DNA from: Sorghum bicolor
Lineage: Eukaryota; Streptophyta; Magnoliopsida; Poales; Poaceae
DNA: 64,000 bases
Assembly (NCBI RefSeq): GCF_000003195.3
Contig: NC_012870.2
Location: 24,234,501 to 24,298,500 of the forward strand
Reading direction: 5' to 3'
Shown here: positions 36,165-46,111 of the stretch, piece after piece
Numbering within the stretch: the first letter of the stretch is position 1
Layout: each line of letters begins with the position of its first letter
Program-made: the position numbers and the translations under genes
Notes under the pieces: generated by a model
Told to the model about the DNA's origin: nothing
The model's input: only the letters and a program-made list of their open reading frames with translations
The model's database searches: none

Positions 36165-37222
36165 CTACATAGAAACACAAGATGTCGAGGCCTCAGTACT
36201 GTGGTTTGAAATTAAACATTTAGGAATCCAGTATTGAGACACACGACCGCTAGCAAATGTAGGCACAGAACGAGTGTTCTTACATAAAATTTTAGATTGA
36301 GTACCACCCATATTTTTGGTCACAAAAGAATAAGTCTTTCTCAAATAAGATCTAGCCTTAGCTTTTTCTTTCTTTTGTTGTTTGGCTAGTCTAAAACAGA
36401 ATTGCACAATGTGTCCCTCTCAAACACAATGACTGCAAGTATATTTAACTTTATATTTTTTATAATTAGTAGAAGCGACATTAACATTTTCTTGATTAGA
36501 AGATGACATAGTACCAGCAGATTTAAAAACTGTCTTTTTAGTTTCATTAGCTATTTCAAACTTACCATTACCAAGAGATTTGGAAATAATTGGTGCATGA
36601 GACATAGAATGAGCATAAGGAACAAAACCTAACCCTGTTTTGTGTGTGCTAGTCTTTTGTTCCAAAATTTGATTCAACATTTTCGTTCCCATATTTCCTT
36701 GCAAGTAATCAATACGTTTCAAAAGGGTAGCACAATTTTCACATGCATCCTTTTTAGTTTTATCATTTTTACCACAATTAGAGCATGAAAGAACCTCATG
36801 AATATCAAAGTTTTCTTTTAATTGTGCTATTTTAACATCAGCATTTTTCAGTTTTAGTTTAAGCAATTCACATTTATCACAAGAAGTTGGTTCAACAGTA
36901 GCACAAACATGTTTCACATTTTTATCTTTTTCAACTTTAAGTTGTTCCAAAGTCAAAGCATGCATGTCCCTTAATGAAGTAAGCTCAGTATACACTATAT
37001 CACATGATTTGCAAGAATCATCATCAGGAATTAAAGTTTTTAATCGGTCATTTTCAGCATATAAAGATTCAATCAAAACATCATGAAAATCTTTTTATTT
37101 CTTTTCTCTAGTAAGGTACCAAGTTTTTCAACAGCTTTAGCCAACTCATCATAAGAAGGTTCTACCTAATTGTAGCTGTCATCAGAAGCATCATTGTCAT
37201 TGGAGCTTTTACTACTTGCCAT
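36165..37222 (-). pseudogene. gag-pol linker/coiled-coil region of Copia copy 2, broken
   Basis: An ATG at 37220-37222 overlaps the gag end in another frame. The long piece 37076-36420 (218 residues) has repeated Cys pairs (CKSCDIVY, CDKCELLKLK, CSNCGKND, CENCATLLKR) spaced by heptad-like coiled coil, as in the C-terminal gag region of Sireviruses. Stops separate it from gag (37212-37214) and from the next piece 36407-36165. It is probably a C-terminal gag segment that assists particle assembly. Frames and stops make a functional product unlikely. Confidence 0.65.
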
Positions 37223-38312
37223 GAGACAGCCCAATTAAATTTTTCTTTCCGTTGGAAGTGTCATCCTCACTATCAGTGTCGACATCACTCATGTTAACTT
37301 GCTCAAGAGCAGAAAGAACACGATGCACCACCTTGCGGTTCAAATAGCCCTTCTTCTTATTGCTTCTTATTGTGTGCTTCTTTGTTCTTTCAATTTCATC
37401 TTCTTTGTCATCTTTATCTTTTGCAACTCTTGCCAAAAACTTTGGGCACTTGGGTCGGATGTGATTTGGATCTCCACACTCAAAGCACTTTTGGGGGCCA
37501 CTGTATCCTCTCTTCCTTGATCTCACATTTTGCAAAGCTCTTGTGAAGCGTGTAGAAATAAGTGTCAAATCTTGTTCCGGGAGTTGTTCTAGCTGTTCAT
37601 CATTTAGTGAAGACAAAGAAGATAGTGCATAGCTAGTGGAAGTGTTATCACCATTAAAATGGCTTGATTGTGAAGCTGGAGCTATTGATTTATTAGCAAT
37701 ATTTTTTCTAGCAAAAACATCTAGTTCATGAGTTTTCAGCTTAGAATAAAGCACATCTAAAGTAAGTGTACTCATCACAGTAGATTCTCTAATAGATGAA
37801 ACTTTCATCTCCCAAATAGACATATCTAGAGCTCCAAGTAATTGACGTGCATTTTCAGCATCAGTATATGTAACATTAACTACACATAGATTACTTAAAA
37901 TTTTATTAAAACGAGCAAAGAAATCATCTAATGCTTCACCGGGTTTCATCTCAAAACGCATGTAATCCTTTTTATACATATCTTGGCGTACTTCTTTAAT
38001 TGTAGATGAGCCTTCATGGTAATCACACAGTGCTTTCCATACCTGATATGCAGATTCGAGATGCACAACACGATCGAAGTCACTCTTACCAAGCCCTTGA
38101 ATTATATAGTTCCTCGCCTTGCTGTTAGCTTCTACTTGTGCCATGTTTGCCGTAGTCACACCATCAATCTCAGGCACTTCATAAGGCTTGTAGACCTTCT
38201 CCCAAATAGTGAAGCCTTGTGCCTGAATATAGGACTCCATCTTTGCTTTCCAGAACTGAAAATCAACACCATCGAAAACACAAGGTTTTGCCGAATATCT
38301 ATCTGTCGCCAT
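37212..38312 (-). CDS. gag: gag (366 residues) of Copia copy 2
   Basis: The ATG at 38310-38312 (minus) lies some 40 bases after the primer site and opens a frame of 366 codons ending TAG. The N-terminus MATDRYSAKPCVFDGVDFQF with WKAKMESYIQAQG is the DUF4219-type gag start. The middle has the UBN2-type capsid (YQVWKALCDYHEGSSTIKEV, LDDFFARFNKILSNL). A CX2CX4HX4C zinc knuckle (CFECGDPNHIRPKC) lies near residue 285. The Lys/Arg and acidic tail follow. The protein would bind element RNA and form cytoplasmic particles. This gag half is intact, unlike that of copy 1. Confidence 0.88.
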   Translation of the reverse strand: MATDRYSAKPCVFDGVDFQFWKAKMESYIQAQGFTIWEKVYKPYEVPEIDGVTTANMAQVEANSKARNYIIQGLGKSDFDRVVHLESAYQVWKALCDYHEGSSTIKEVRQDMYKKDYMRFEMKPGEALDDFFARFNKILSNLCVVNVTYTDAENARQLLGALDMSIWEMKVSSIRESTVMSTLTLDVLYSKLKTHELDVFARKNIANKSIAPASQSSHFNGDNTSTSYALSSLSSLNDEQLEQLPEQDLTLISTRFTRALQNVRSRKRGYSGPQKCFECGDPNHIRPKCPKFLARVAKDKDDKEDEIERTKKHTIRSNKKKGYLNRKVVHRVLSALEQVNMSDVDTDSEDDTSNGKKNLIGLSHGK

Positions 38313-38348
38313 ATTTTCTAATTACCAGTTAAGATCAATTAGAAAAAG

Positions 38349-38366
38349 AACCTAGCTCTGGTACCA
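38349..38366 (-). promoter_or_regulatory. Primer-binding site (tRNA-Met) of Copia copy 2
   Basis: Minus-strand TGGTACCAGAGCTAGGTT begins two bases inside the 5' LTR. It differs from the canonical TGGTATCAGAGC by one base. Confidence 0.87.
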
Positions 38367-38368
38367 CT

Positions 38369-39664
38369 TGTAGGATCGATATACTCTAGGATCGGCAATC
38401 AGAGGAGGGGTGAATGATTGCGTAAGCTAAAATTAAAATCTAAAGTTCACCCTAAACACAAAACCAAAGTAAGCCTTTTTTAATTAAGACAGAACATTGT
38501 GCTTTCAATAGAAATAAACTTGGCCAAAAATATGCTCCAATTGACCTCAAAATTTAATACAATAAACTATATAAAATATGCAAATGAACCCAACTGGAAT
38601 CATGTTAATCGGAGGTCTAGAACTCGAGATATAAAATAAACAATGTAACTGTGTGTGATAATGACGAGAATTGATCCAGTTCTATTTTTGATTATGCGAC
38701 ATCAATTAAAGCTTATGCCATGAGACTTTTCAGACTACTAGCACAATACCCTAGCAACAAAAAAAAACATATGTAAACTTGCAAACAAGATATGAATCTG
38801 AAACAAAAGGCTTGACATGAAAATCAAGAAGCTGATATGTAGAACGCGATTAACATCACATTGATATGAGATAATTGGACTTCATTGCTCTCATAATATG
38901 TTCACAAGATGCAACTTACAAGCGTCCACAAGAGAACTCTACAAAAGTTCCCGAAGCACTTAAAATAACTACCGGCTAATCCAGCATGCGCTGCCTCTCT
39001 TTTCTATGGGTCGCACTTGTGTGCCTCTACAATTCTATATCCATACAGACAACGATGTCCACCTTTTATAGGCAGTCCTGCATGCTGATTCAAGCCTCAA
39101 AGTCACTACAACCGTTCACATGGTCTGCACCATGACCAAGCTCCACGCCACCAAGCCAAAAATAGTTGCGTGAACCTCTCCTTACCAATTGCCACATCCT
39201 GGTCAAAATTTGATGGCGCCACTAGCCATCCAAGCTAGTCTTCCTTCTTTTTCTAATCGTCACTTGACCAAACCAAGTTCACCATGCAACATGCAACTTA
39301 GTTCTCTAGCCCACTGAACATCTCGCATGACATCCATGACCAATAGAACCTCAGTTCCTCCCTGAACTTAGTCCCGAAACCTCACTTCCTCCTTGAACCT
39401 AGTTCCAGTCCGTCATCGACCACGTTCTGCCTCAAGCTAACACCTGCACATGAATAAACAAGCGACAAGTATGAGCCCAAGTCCAAGACTTGACTCATGT
39501 CAATCCGCACAACACCTCACACTAGCATGTCATGCAACAATTCCAAATCACCTGCTATCACAACCATATATAGACAACACATGCATATCAAATTATGCCA
39601 TAATTCAAATCACTTTGCAATGCCAATTTCATATCAAGCCAATTTTTCATTACATGATCTCACA
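38369..39664 (-). repeat. 5' LTR of Copia copy 2
   Basis: 1296 bp, co-linear without net length change with 27677-28972. Minus-strand TATAAAAG at 39063-39070 is the probable promoter. The flanking GGAAG (39665-39669) is the target duplication. Confidence 0.95.
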
Positions 39665-39669
39665 GGAAG

Positions 39670-40625
39670 CTCACGGAATCTAGACACCACAGAGGATGTT
39701 CGACCCGCACCTATAAACCCTACCCATCCTGCTAACGAGATGTGGGCTGCAAAGGTAACTTGGAAATGTCACGTTCCTCGCTACTACCACGGTCCAGCTA
39801 GTCAAGGGATATCTATGAGTACCCTAGCCCAAACACCACGTTTACGCTAGCAATGATTACTCTAAGCTCAACCGGAAGAGATTAAAGTAAACTCATAAAC
39901 CAAAGAACAATAAAACAAGAACTTACTAGAATTTAGAAGTCGAATTACTGAAGAGTCCTAGGAGCAAGCCTCGGGTTAGGAGAACTTGATCCCGCAGGTA
40001 CAACCTCGGAGTAGACACCGACAGGCCGGGCTTCCTCCGATCTACACCTCCACTCTATCTCTCTCAATCTAGTAGATCTAGTCTACTCTCACATTGGATG
40101 CTAAGCCCTAAGTCTATGTAGAGGAAAGGTTATCCTTCGAGGGCACCTCTCAACTCTATGATGAACTTGTTCTCCTCCAGGGGCCAGGGGGTCTGCTTAT
40201 ATAGTCCCCTCAAGTGAATCTGGGCCGTCGGATCAAACCGACATTGATTGAACGGTTATACTTGATCCTTTAGGTCGGTGGAGCGTAATCCGCGAGACGG
40301 GTCCTGATTGGACTCTACACCAGGGCAGGCGCCCTAGGGGGTAGGGCGGGCGCCCTGCCCCCGGGCCCGATCACCTTCCCGTTCATTCCCGTGGCTTCTG
40401 GAGTCTTCTAGATGATAGAAAATTGCGCGACACGTTAATATCTCTATGTAAACCCGACGTGTGGGCCTTTCTTCCATATTTCCTGATAACCCCCTGTAGA
40501 AATAGACAAACACCAAAACTCGTGGAATTCTGTCAGATAAAACCCTAAGTCTGGGTGTTGGTTGCATTTGGATCCTTTTCTTTATTTGTTTGATGATTAT
40601 ATTTGGTACTTAAGGACCGTCAACA
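39670..40625 (-). repeat. 5' LTR of the Gypsy element, remainder right of the nested Copia
   Basis: Continues the LTR from CTCACGGAATCTAGACACC to GGACCGTCAACA and carries the TATA box at 40196-40203. It is followed by GCCAC (40626-40630), the Gypsy target duplication. Confidence 0.93.
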
Positions 40626-40630
40626 GCCAC

Positions 40631-41029
40631 CAGGGTCTGTTGGCGAAACCGCTCACCCAAGCCATGTGACGCTCTATCCGGTGTTTGCAATTAGTCACAT
40701 TGCAAATTTTCGAATTCAAAATTCAAATTTGAAGAAAGGATAAGCCCTATCCCTTTGAACTCCCCTCTACAAAAGGGAGCATCCTCCTCTCATTCCATGA
40801 AGAACCAGCCTAAAACACCATCAGAGCTCGTGAAAATGGCCTTCCTACCCAATGATCGCACATCACCAAGGCCATCACCCATGACCCGAGAGGTGGAGAG
40901 AGATCTTGCCCCGATTGATGTCATTGACGCTATCCCACTGGCCATGGCATTACCACGAAGGTGCCCCATGGGCTTGCTAGCCACTAGAACATCAGCGGGA
41001 GGAAGGACAGTGGCGGCCACCACTAGGCA
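40631..41029 (+). other. Resumed host sequence of the Gypsy nest
   Basis: Continuation of the sequence broken at 20760. No supported gene. It may be the 3' non-coding part of the Athila-type host element or an older junction. Confidence 0.5.
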
Positions 41030-41750
41030 GGTGATGCCCGCCATGTCAACACACAATTGCTTCTAGTTGCATTAAGAGGACTTCTATTTCCAAATGTACA
41101 TCTAGCCACCATGGAGCTATGTGTAATCCTCAATGCAATTTCTCAAAAGGCAATCGATCCAATGGATCTAGCAAAACTACAGAATGATGTGGTTCAATGT
41201 CTTGTTAGCTTTGAGTTGGTGTTCCCCCTTCCTTCTTTAATATCATGACACACCTTCTAGCTCATCTTGTCAAGGAGATTAGTATTCTTGGTCTTGTGTT
41301 CCTGCACAATATGTTCCCCTTCAAGAGGTTCATGGGAGTCCTAAATACATAAGTTCAAAACCATGCTCAGCCAGAAGGAAGAATCGCTAAGGGCTACGGA
41401 ACAGAGGTTATTGAGTTTTGTGTTAAATTTATTCCTGACCATGACCTGATTGGTGTTCCTAAATCACAACAAGAGGGGAGACTAAGTGGAAAGGGGACAT
41501 AGGAAAGAAAACCTATATTGGTATGGATGATGATTATTTCAATAAATCACATTACATAGTTCTACATAACTCCTCCTTGGTAGATCCATATATCAAGACA
41601 CATTAGAACTTCCTCTGATCTGAGTTCCTAGGGAAGTCTGAAGCATGGATTACATGTTTGCACATGGAAACTTTCAACGACTAGTTGCAGAAACAATGTC
41701 TAGGTGATGAGAGTATGATGAGCAGCTGTATTTGTTGGCTAGGCAACCAA
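41030..41750 (+). pseudogene. CACTA (En/Spm) TNP2-type transposase fragment
   Basis: 41042-41250 reads TQLLLVALRGLLFPNV then MELCVILNAISQKAIDPMDL and LVSFELVFPLPS. These are the conserved segments of the TNP2-type transposase (DUF4218 region: 'LP.A.RG', 'FFNAISQK.ID', 'FPPSFFDIM'). Downstream, after frameshifts, pieces resemble the adjoining 'L.REI..LGPVFLR.MYPFERYMG' and later segments to about 41750, with many stops. It is a small, old fragment of an autonomous CACTA element, with no terminal repeats seen nearby. Confidence 0.7.
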
Positions 41751-42250
41751 CATGGTGTATCCTCACATACAAAGGGTACAAGATAAATAGGAATATATTT
41801 TACATAGTAGCACAAGATAAAAGGAGCACCAACCAAAACAGTGGTGTCTGCATAGATGCCTATTGACGGTTAGTAACTCAGAAATCCGACCATCAATTAC
41901 TATCAAAATTTGGGAAATTTGGCAAACCAACATCACATATGCATTTATTTCTAACCTAGTTCCACATGTATTTGGAAGATTGTATTTTTTACAGGACATG
42001 TGCACAAATACATGAGGACACCACAAAAAGGCGCTTTCCAATGCATGATTATGCTATCAAATAACCAAGACGTCAAGTGAAGTTTACACAACCAGTTCCC
42101 CCTGAGGCAACCCGAATCAGAGGAGGCCCAAGGCCTGACCCACAAAGCTAGAGGCCGAGAGGTGATGCCCAAGGACCGGCCGGCCCCTAGCTAAGCCCCC
42201 TCGGCACCACCTTTGTTGTGTGGTTGCATGAAGCTCTGGTAGGTAACTTG
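41751..42250. other. Stretch without recognisable feature
   Basis: No credible ORF or repeat seen. Composition changes to GC-richer sequence after about 42090, approaching the LTR-like promoter region. Confidence 0.4.
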
Positions 42251-43030
42251 AGTGCTCATGCGCAGATTGTGGGGGCAGCACCGCCTCACTCAACAGTATA
42301 AATAGAGGGAACCTCCTCCTCTTGAAGCATCACTCCAAGGAGCAAGAGCTAGAGAATAGAAACACCAGTTAGTCATAGAATAAGAGGAGAGTGAGAGAGA
42401 GAGAGAGAGGAGCAAAGAAGGAATTGAAGCTTTGAGCAACTTCTCAAGTGTAGCTTATACACTAAAGAAGGAAGCCAAAGCTAGCAACCTATCCTCTTGT
42501 ATCTCTGTAAGATTCATACAAAGTAAGGATCTTACGTTTCTCTATTTGTTATTTAATTATCAGAATTTATCTTTAAACTACTATAGCTTCTGTGATCGAC
42601 GTTCATTCCAGTAACGAGCGCTCTAGTAGAAGGGCCCTTGGAAGATAGGTAACCCTTGCACGCACATTAGAGCAATAGTGAGCAGCGTAGATGCGGTGTC
42701 TAGGTTGAGCATTATCTTCGGTTTGCCTCTTTTTCTTCGGTGAGGTGGATAGCGGCAGGTGGTGACAGCCCTGTCCATTCTTAGCATCACCCCCTTCAGT
42801 TTGACTTGAGGGTAGAGCTTTGACTGGCATTTCCTGGCAGACCAGGGGTACTCCGGAGACGGAAGCAAGCTGTGGTAGAGCGAAGTTATCTTTATGATAG
42901 TTACTTGACCATAGAAAAGCCTCATCCCTCAGTTATCCTCCTCCTTGTGATCCTAAGCAATCTAATTAAAGAGTCTAGCTCAACTGTTCCTTTGGCAAAA
43001 TATGATACCCTGAATATTTTCAGGTGAAGT
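42251..43030 (+). repeat. LTR-like promoter region preceding the scrambled Copia fragment
   Basis: TATAAATAG at 42297-42305 is followed by a leader with (GA)n (about 42388-42412), then sequence ending near CAACGGTATATCCGTACGTTTGCAG, which resembles the 3' end of some grass LTRs. A Copia gag/protease region follows. Exact LTR ends and a second LTR were not found, so it is a probable LTR fragment only. Confidence 0.4.
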
Positions 43031-43059
43031 GCTACAACGGTATATCCGTACGTTTGCAG

Positions 43060-44490
43060 ATTCTTCTATGTGCGTTAAGAAATACCAAAAATGCCACCAA
43101 CCCTAGTGGGAATAAGCAAACATATTATTGTGGCTCTACTTTTAAGGTCTCTTTGTTCAAGTGCCAATGGGTAAACACAACTGGAGGCGGCGTAGGAGTC
43201 GACAACCATTATGGGAACAATGGTAATAAGAACCATGCTCAGAATAGTGGCCCTAAAACTTGTAATTTTTGTGGCTCGCCTAAGCACTTCTAGAAGTACT
43301 ATCTAGGCCTCAAGGAGTGGTGTGGTAAGAATGGTAAAGAATTTGTCTCTTTTGTTGATGAATCATTTTTAGCAAATTATTCCCCTGATAGTTGGTGGAA
43401 TGACTCAGGTGCCACTATGCACATTTCCAATTCATTGCAGGTATTTAGTATGATGAGAACTATAAGAAGGGGGAGCGAAGTCTTACAGTCGTTGATGGAC
43501 ATGAAGTTGAAGTCAAAGGCATTTGGAGATTCTCCTTAGAATTAGGCTTCAGTCTTCAGCTTGATGATGCATTTGATGGATTTGAGGGCCACCATTTCAA
43601 ATGCTATTAAGGGAGCAATCCCTGATAGGAAGGAAAGTGGTGAGGAGCTGATTGCTAAGGAGTTCTTTGCCTCTATTGAGAAAAACTTTAAGAGCTCTTC
43701 TAAGACTGATGCTAGCACCCTCATCATGAAAATATGTACCTCACGCTATGATGGGAGGAAAGGTGTAATTAGGGAACATATAATGAGCATGTGTGACATG
43801 GCTGCAAAATTTAAGGTGCTTGATATGGCCATCTCTGAGGGTTTTATTGTACATTTTATCATGACTTCACTGCCAGCTCACTATACCCCATTCAAAGTTA
43901 GCTATAACACACAAAAGGGGAAATGGAGCATTTCAGAACTCATCAACTATTGTGTTGAGGAGTAAGAAAGGTAAAAATTAGAGAAAAAGGACACAACGCT
44001 AACCTTGTTGCTTTAGGCAAGGGTAAGAATCAAGCTGAGTCTAGTAGAAGTAGATAGCCTAGAAAGTTCAAGCCAAATAAGAAAAATGAGAACAATAATA
44101 ATGATAAGAATTTTGGCAAGAACAATGGTAATGAGAACCATGCTCAGAATAGTAGCCCTAAAACATGTTATTTTCTGTGGCTCGGCGCCTTAGCACTTCT
44201 AGAAGTATTGTCCAGGCTTCAAGGAGTGGGGTGGTAAGAATAGTAATGAATTTGTCTCTTTTGTTGATGAATCATTTTTAGCAAATTATTCCCTTGGTAC
44301 TTAATGGGTTGACTCAAGTGCCACTGTGCACATTTCCAATTCATTGCAGGTATTTAGTATGATGAGAACTATAAGAAGGAGGAGCGAAGTCTTAGAGTCA
44401 CTGATGGACACAAAGTTGAAGTCAAAGGCATTGGGAGCTTCTCCTTGGAATTAGCTAGTGGCTTTAGTCTAAAGCAACAAGGTTAATCAG
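43060..44490 (+). pseudogene. Rearranged Copia gag/protease fragment
   Basis: 43240-43560 carries a zinc-knuckle start (CNFCGSPKHF) and a protease active-site line (WWNDSGATMHISNSLQVF). 43561-43965 is gag capsid sequence (HFIMTSLPAHYTPFKVSYNT, SISELINYCVEE). 44120-44480 repeats the zinc-knuckle/protease block. Normal order is gag, zinc knuckle, protease, so the first block is an out-of-place duplicate. Stops and frameshifts are frequent. It resembles non-Sirevirus Copia gag with the 'SLP..Y..F...YN' capsid signature. Confidence 0.75.
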
Positions 44491-44524
44491 GTAAATAGAC
44501 ATTTCTATGTTTATGTAGCTATAT

Positions 44525-44650
44525 TTTATTAGTATTAACTGATTAAACTGATGTTCTACAAATTTAGATTTTTTTTTAAAAAAAAGAAACAACTTTTAAG
44601 GAATTTTAATTTAAAAAATTCTAAGTTCGATTCATCGGTTAAGATGGAAC
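44525..44650 (+). repeat. A/T-rich direct repeat, copy 1 (partner at 45225-45350)
   Basis: The order AGTATTAACT.ATTAAA.TGATGTTCTA, AACAACTTT.A..GAATT, TTCTAAG, GATTGATC/GATTCATCGGTTAAGATGG is shared with 45225-45350. The two copies are about 700 bp apart in the same orientation, with moderate divergence. They could be remnants of the ends of a short element or a segmental duplication. Confidence 0.6.
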
Positions 44651-44654
44651 TAAA

Positions 44655-44905
44655 TTCACCATCAGTCCCTGAACTTGGCCGGCGGTGTTATCTATGTCCT
44701 TAAATTTCTAAAGTGATATCTGTGGGTCCCTAAATTTAGCAGATGGTATCACTCAGGTCCCTAAATTTTCAAGGTGATCACCCGTAGGTCACTAAACTTG
44801 GCTAGCGGTGTCATCCTTATCCTGAACTTTCAAGATGATCACCGCAAGTCCTTAAACTTGGCAAGAGTGCCATCCCTATCTAAATGTGATCTAACCTACT
44901 CTATA
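44655..44905 (+). repeat. Degenerate tandem repeat around GTCCCTAAACTTGGC
   Basis: About four variants of a unit containing GTCC(C/T)TAAA(C/T)TTGGC..GCGGTGTCATCC, alternating with AA(A/T)TTTCAAGGTGATCACC, at roughly 60-70 bp spacing. Non-coding. Confidence 0.7.
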
Positions 44906-45224
44906 AGCTGGTGTGACATGTTTATTGTATGTTAGATGTGGATCCAACATGTGTCAATTAGTCAATCATTATTTATGTAATATATTTATATAGAAATATA
45001 AATTAATAGTTTACATCAACAAAAAATATTACGTTTAAATTTAAAATAGAAAAATGCTAAAATTAATTTAATATTTATGTATCATTAATAGTGTTAAAAT
45101 AATATTAAAACTCCTATAGTATTAACATTTTTCTTTATTAAAATTTACTTCTAATTTTAGTATTTTTTTGAAAGTTTTAATAGTAGCATGAAGTAACTTT
45201 TCTCAAATATTAAAACTATAATAG

Positions 45225-45350
45225 TAGTATTAACTAATTAAATTGATGTTCTAAAACTTGTGATGATTTACAAAAAAACAACTTTGAAGAAATTCTAATT
45301 TTAAAATTTCTAAGAGGATTTAAGTTAGATTGATCAGTTAAGATGGGTCT
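45225..45350 (+). repeat. A/T-rich direct repeat, copy 2
   Basis: Second copy of the 44525-44650 repeat. The 575 bases between the copies hold the degenerate tandem repeat and very A/T-rich DNA without ORFs. Confidence 0.6.
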
Positions 45351-45936
45351 CTATTGTTCATTCTATTAACAGAAAAAAAACAGACATGATTTTAGAAGCT
45401 TATTAGTATAGTAACCTTTTGAATTTATGAAAGGGGTGAAAAAGGATGATGTTTTGAAAACAAAACAAGTTAAGCTTCCCTCTTGAAGATGCTCTAATTG
45501 AAGCAAAGCAACTTAAACATGTGTGTATATATTTATGTATGCAGTTGAAGCTGTAAGACATCGAGTCGTTGCCAACGATCTAGAAAATGGAGCTGCGGGT
45601 TCTTGAAATGTGTGTATAAGTCCGAAGAGCTAGGTTTTTCTCTATCTTTCATTAAAATATAAAAATACTTATAGTTAGCTCATGAGAGCAGTGCAATAAT
45701 TGGCTTATCGCGGGGCATATACTGATGTGGAAAAGAGAAAAGAGGAAAGAGAGGAGAGCTTGGCTCTCCTGCAAGCACTAAGCTGGGCACACAAGCATAT
45801 GCAATGATGGGTCCATGCATTAAGTGATTGTGAGGGGGATTAAAAGAGAACGTGGGATATGGATAGAAGTAATAATAACAAAATTCTTATAGATAAATAA
45901 GGGACAACTATATATTGTATAGCTTAGCTCTTATAA
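45351..45936. other. Intergenic sequence left of the PIF/Harbinger element
   Basis: A/T-rich, no recognisable gene. Ends with TAA (45934-45936), the target duplication of the following transposon. Confidence 0.5.
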
Positions 45937-46111
45937 GAGCATCTCCAACAGTTTTTGCATATTGGTTTTGCATTCTTGCTTTTTGCCAAAATTCACGAAA
46001 TCAACTCTCCAACAGTTTTGCATATTAGTTTTACATTTTTGGATTCTATACAGTGATCCTGGCTTGGACGACTTGAACTTTTCATTGACGCAAGGCACTC
46101 CGTTGTTCCCT

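Larger units (their letters stand above)
27677..39664 (-). mobile_element. Copia retrotransposon copy 2, nested in the Gypsy LTR
   Basis: Two LTRs of exactly 1296 bp each (27677-28972 and 38369-39664) start TGTAGGATCG or TGTGAGATCA depending on strand. The TSD GGAAG is at 27672-27676 and 39665-39669. Minus orientation is set by the polypurine tract (28973-28987) and the tRNA-Met primer site (38349-38366). Gene order on the minus strand is gag, protease, integrase, RT, RNase H. A 2.65-kb solo LTR interrupts the RT/RNase H region, leaving about 9.3 kb of its own sequence. LTRs are roughly 97-98% identical by eye. PPT and gag layout suggest the Sirevirus/Maximus lineage, but its proteins are clearly different from copy 1. 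Confidence 0.95.
20761..40625 (-). mobile_element. Gypsy (Athila/Tat-like, tRNA-Asp primed) retrotransposon lacking pol, carrying nested insertions
   Basis: LTRs start TGTTGA and end TCAACA: 20761-21976 is the 3' LTR, and 27424-40625 is the 5' LTR split by a nested Copia element. The TSD is GCCAC at 20756-20760 and 40626-40630. Minus orientation is shown by a polypurine tract (complement at 21977-21990) next to the left LTR and a TGGCGCCGTTGCCGG primer site (27396-27415) next to the right LTR. That primer site matches tRNA-Asp, as used by Athila/Tat elements. The internal region is only 5.4 kb, with an unrecognised ORF and a gag/protease remnant but no RT, RNase H or integrase. It is therefore non-autonomous and depends on a helper. 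Without the nested DNA it is about 7.9 kb. Confidence 0.92.
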
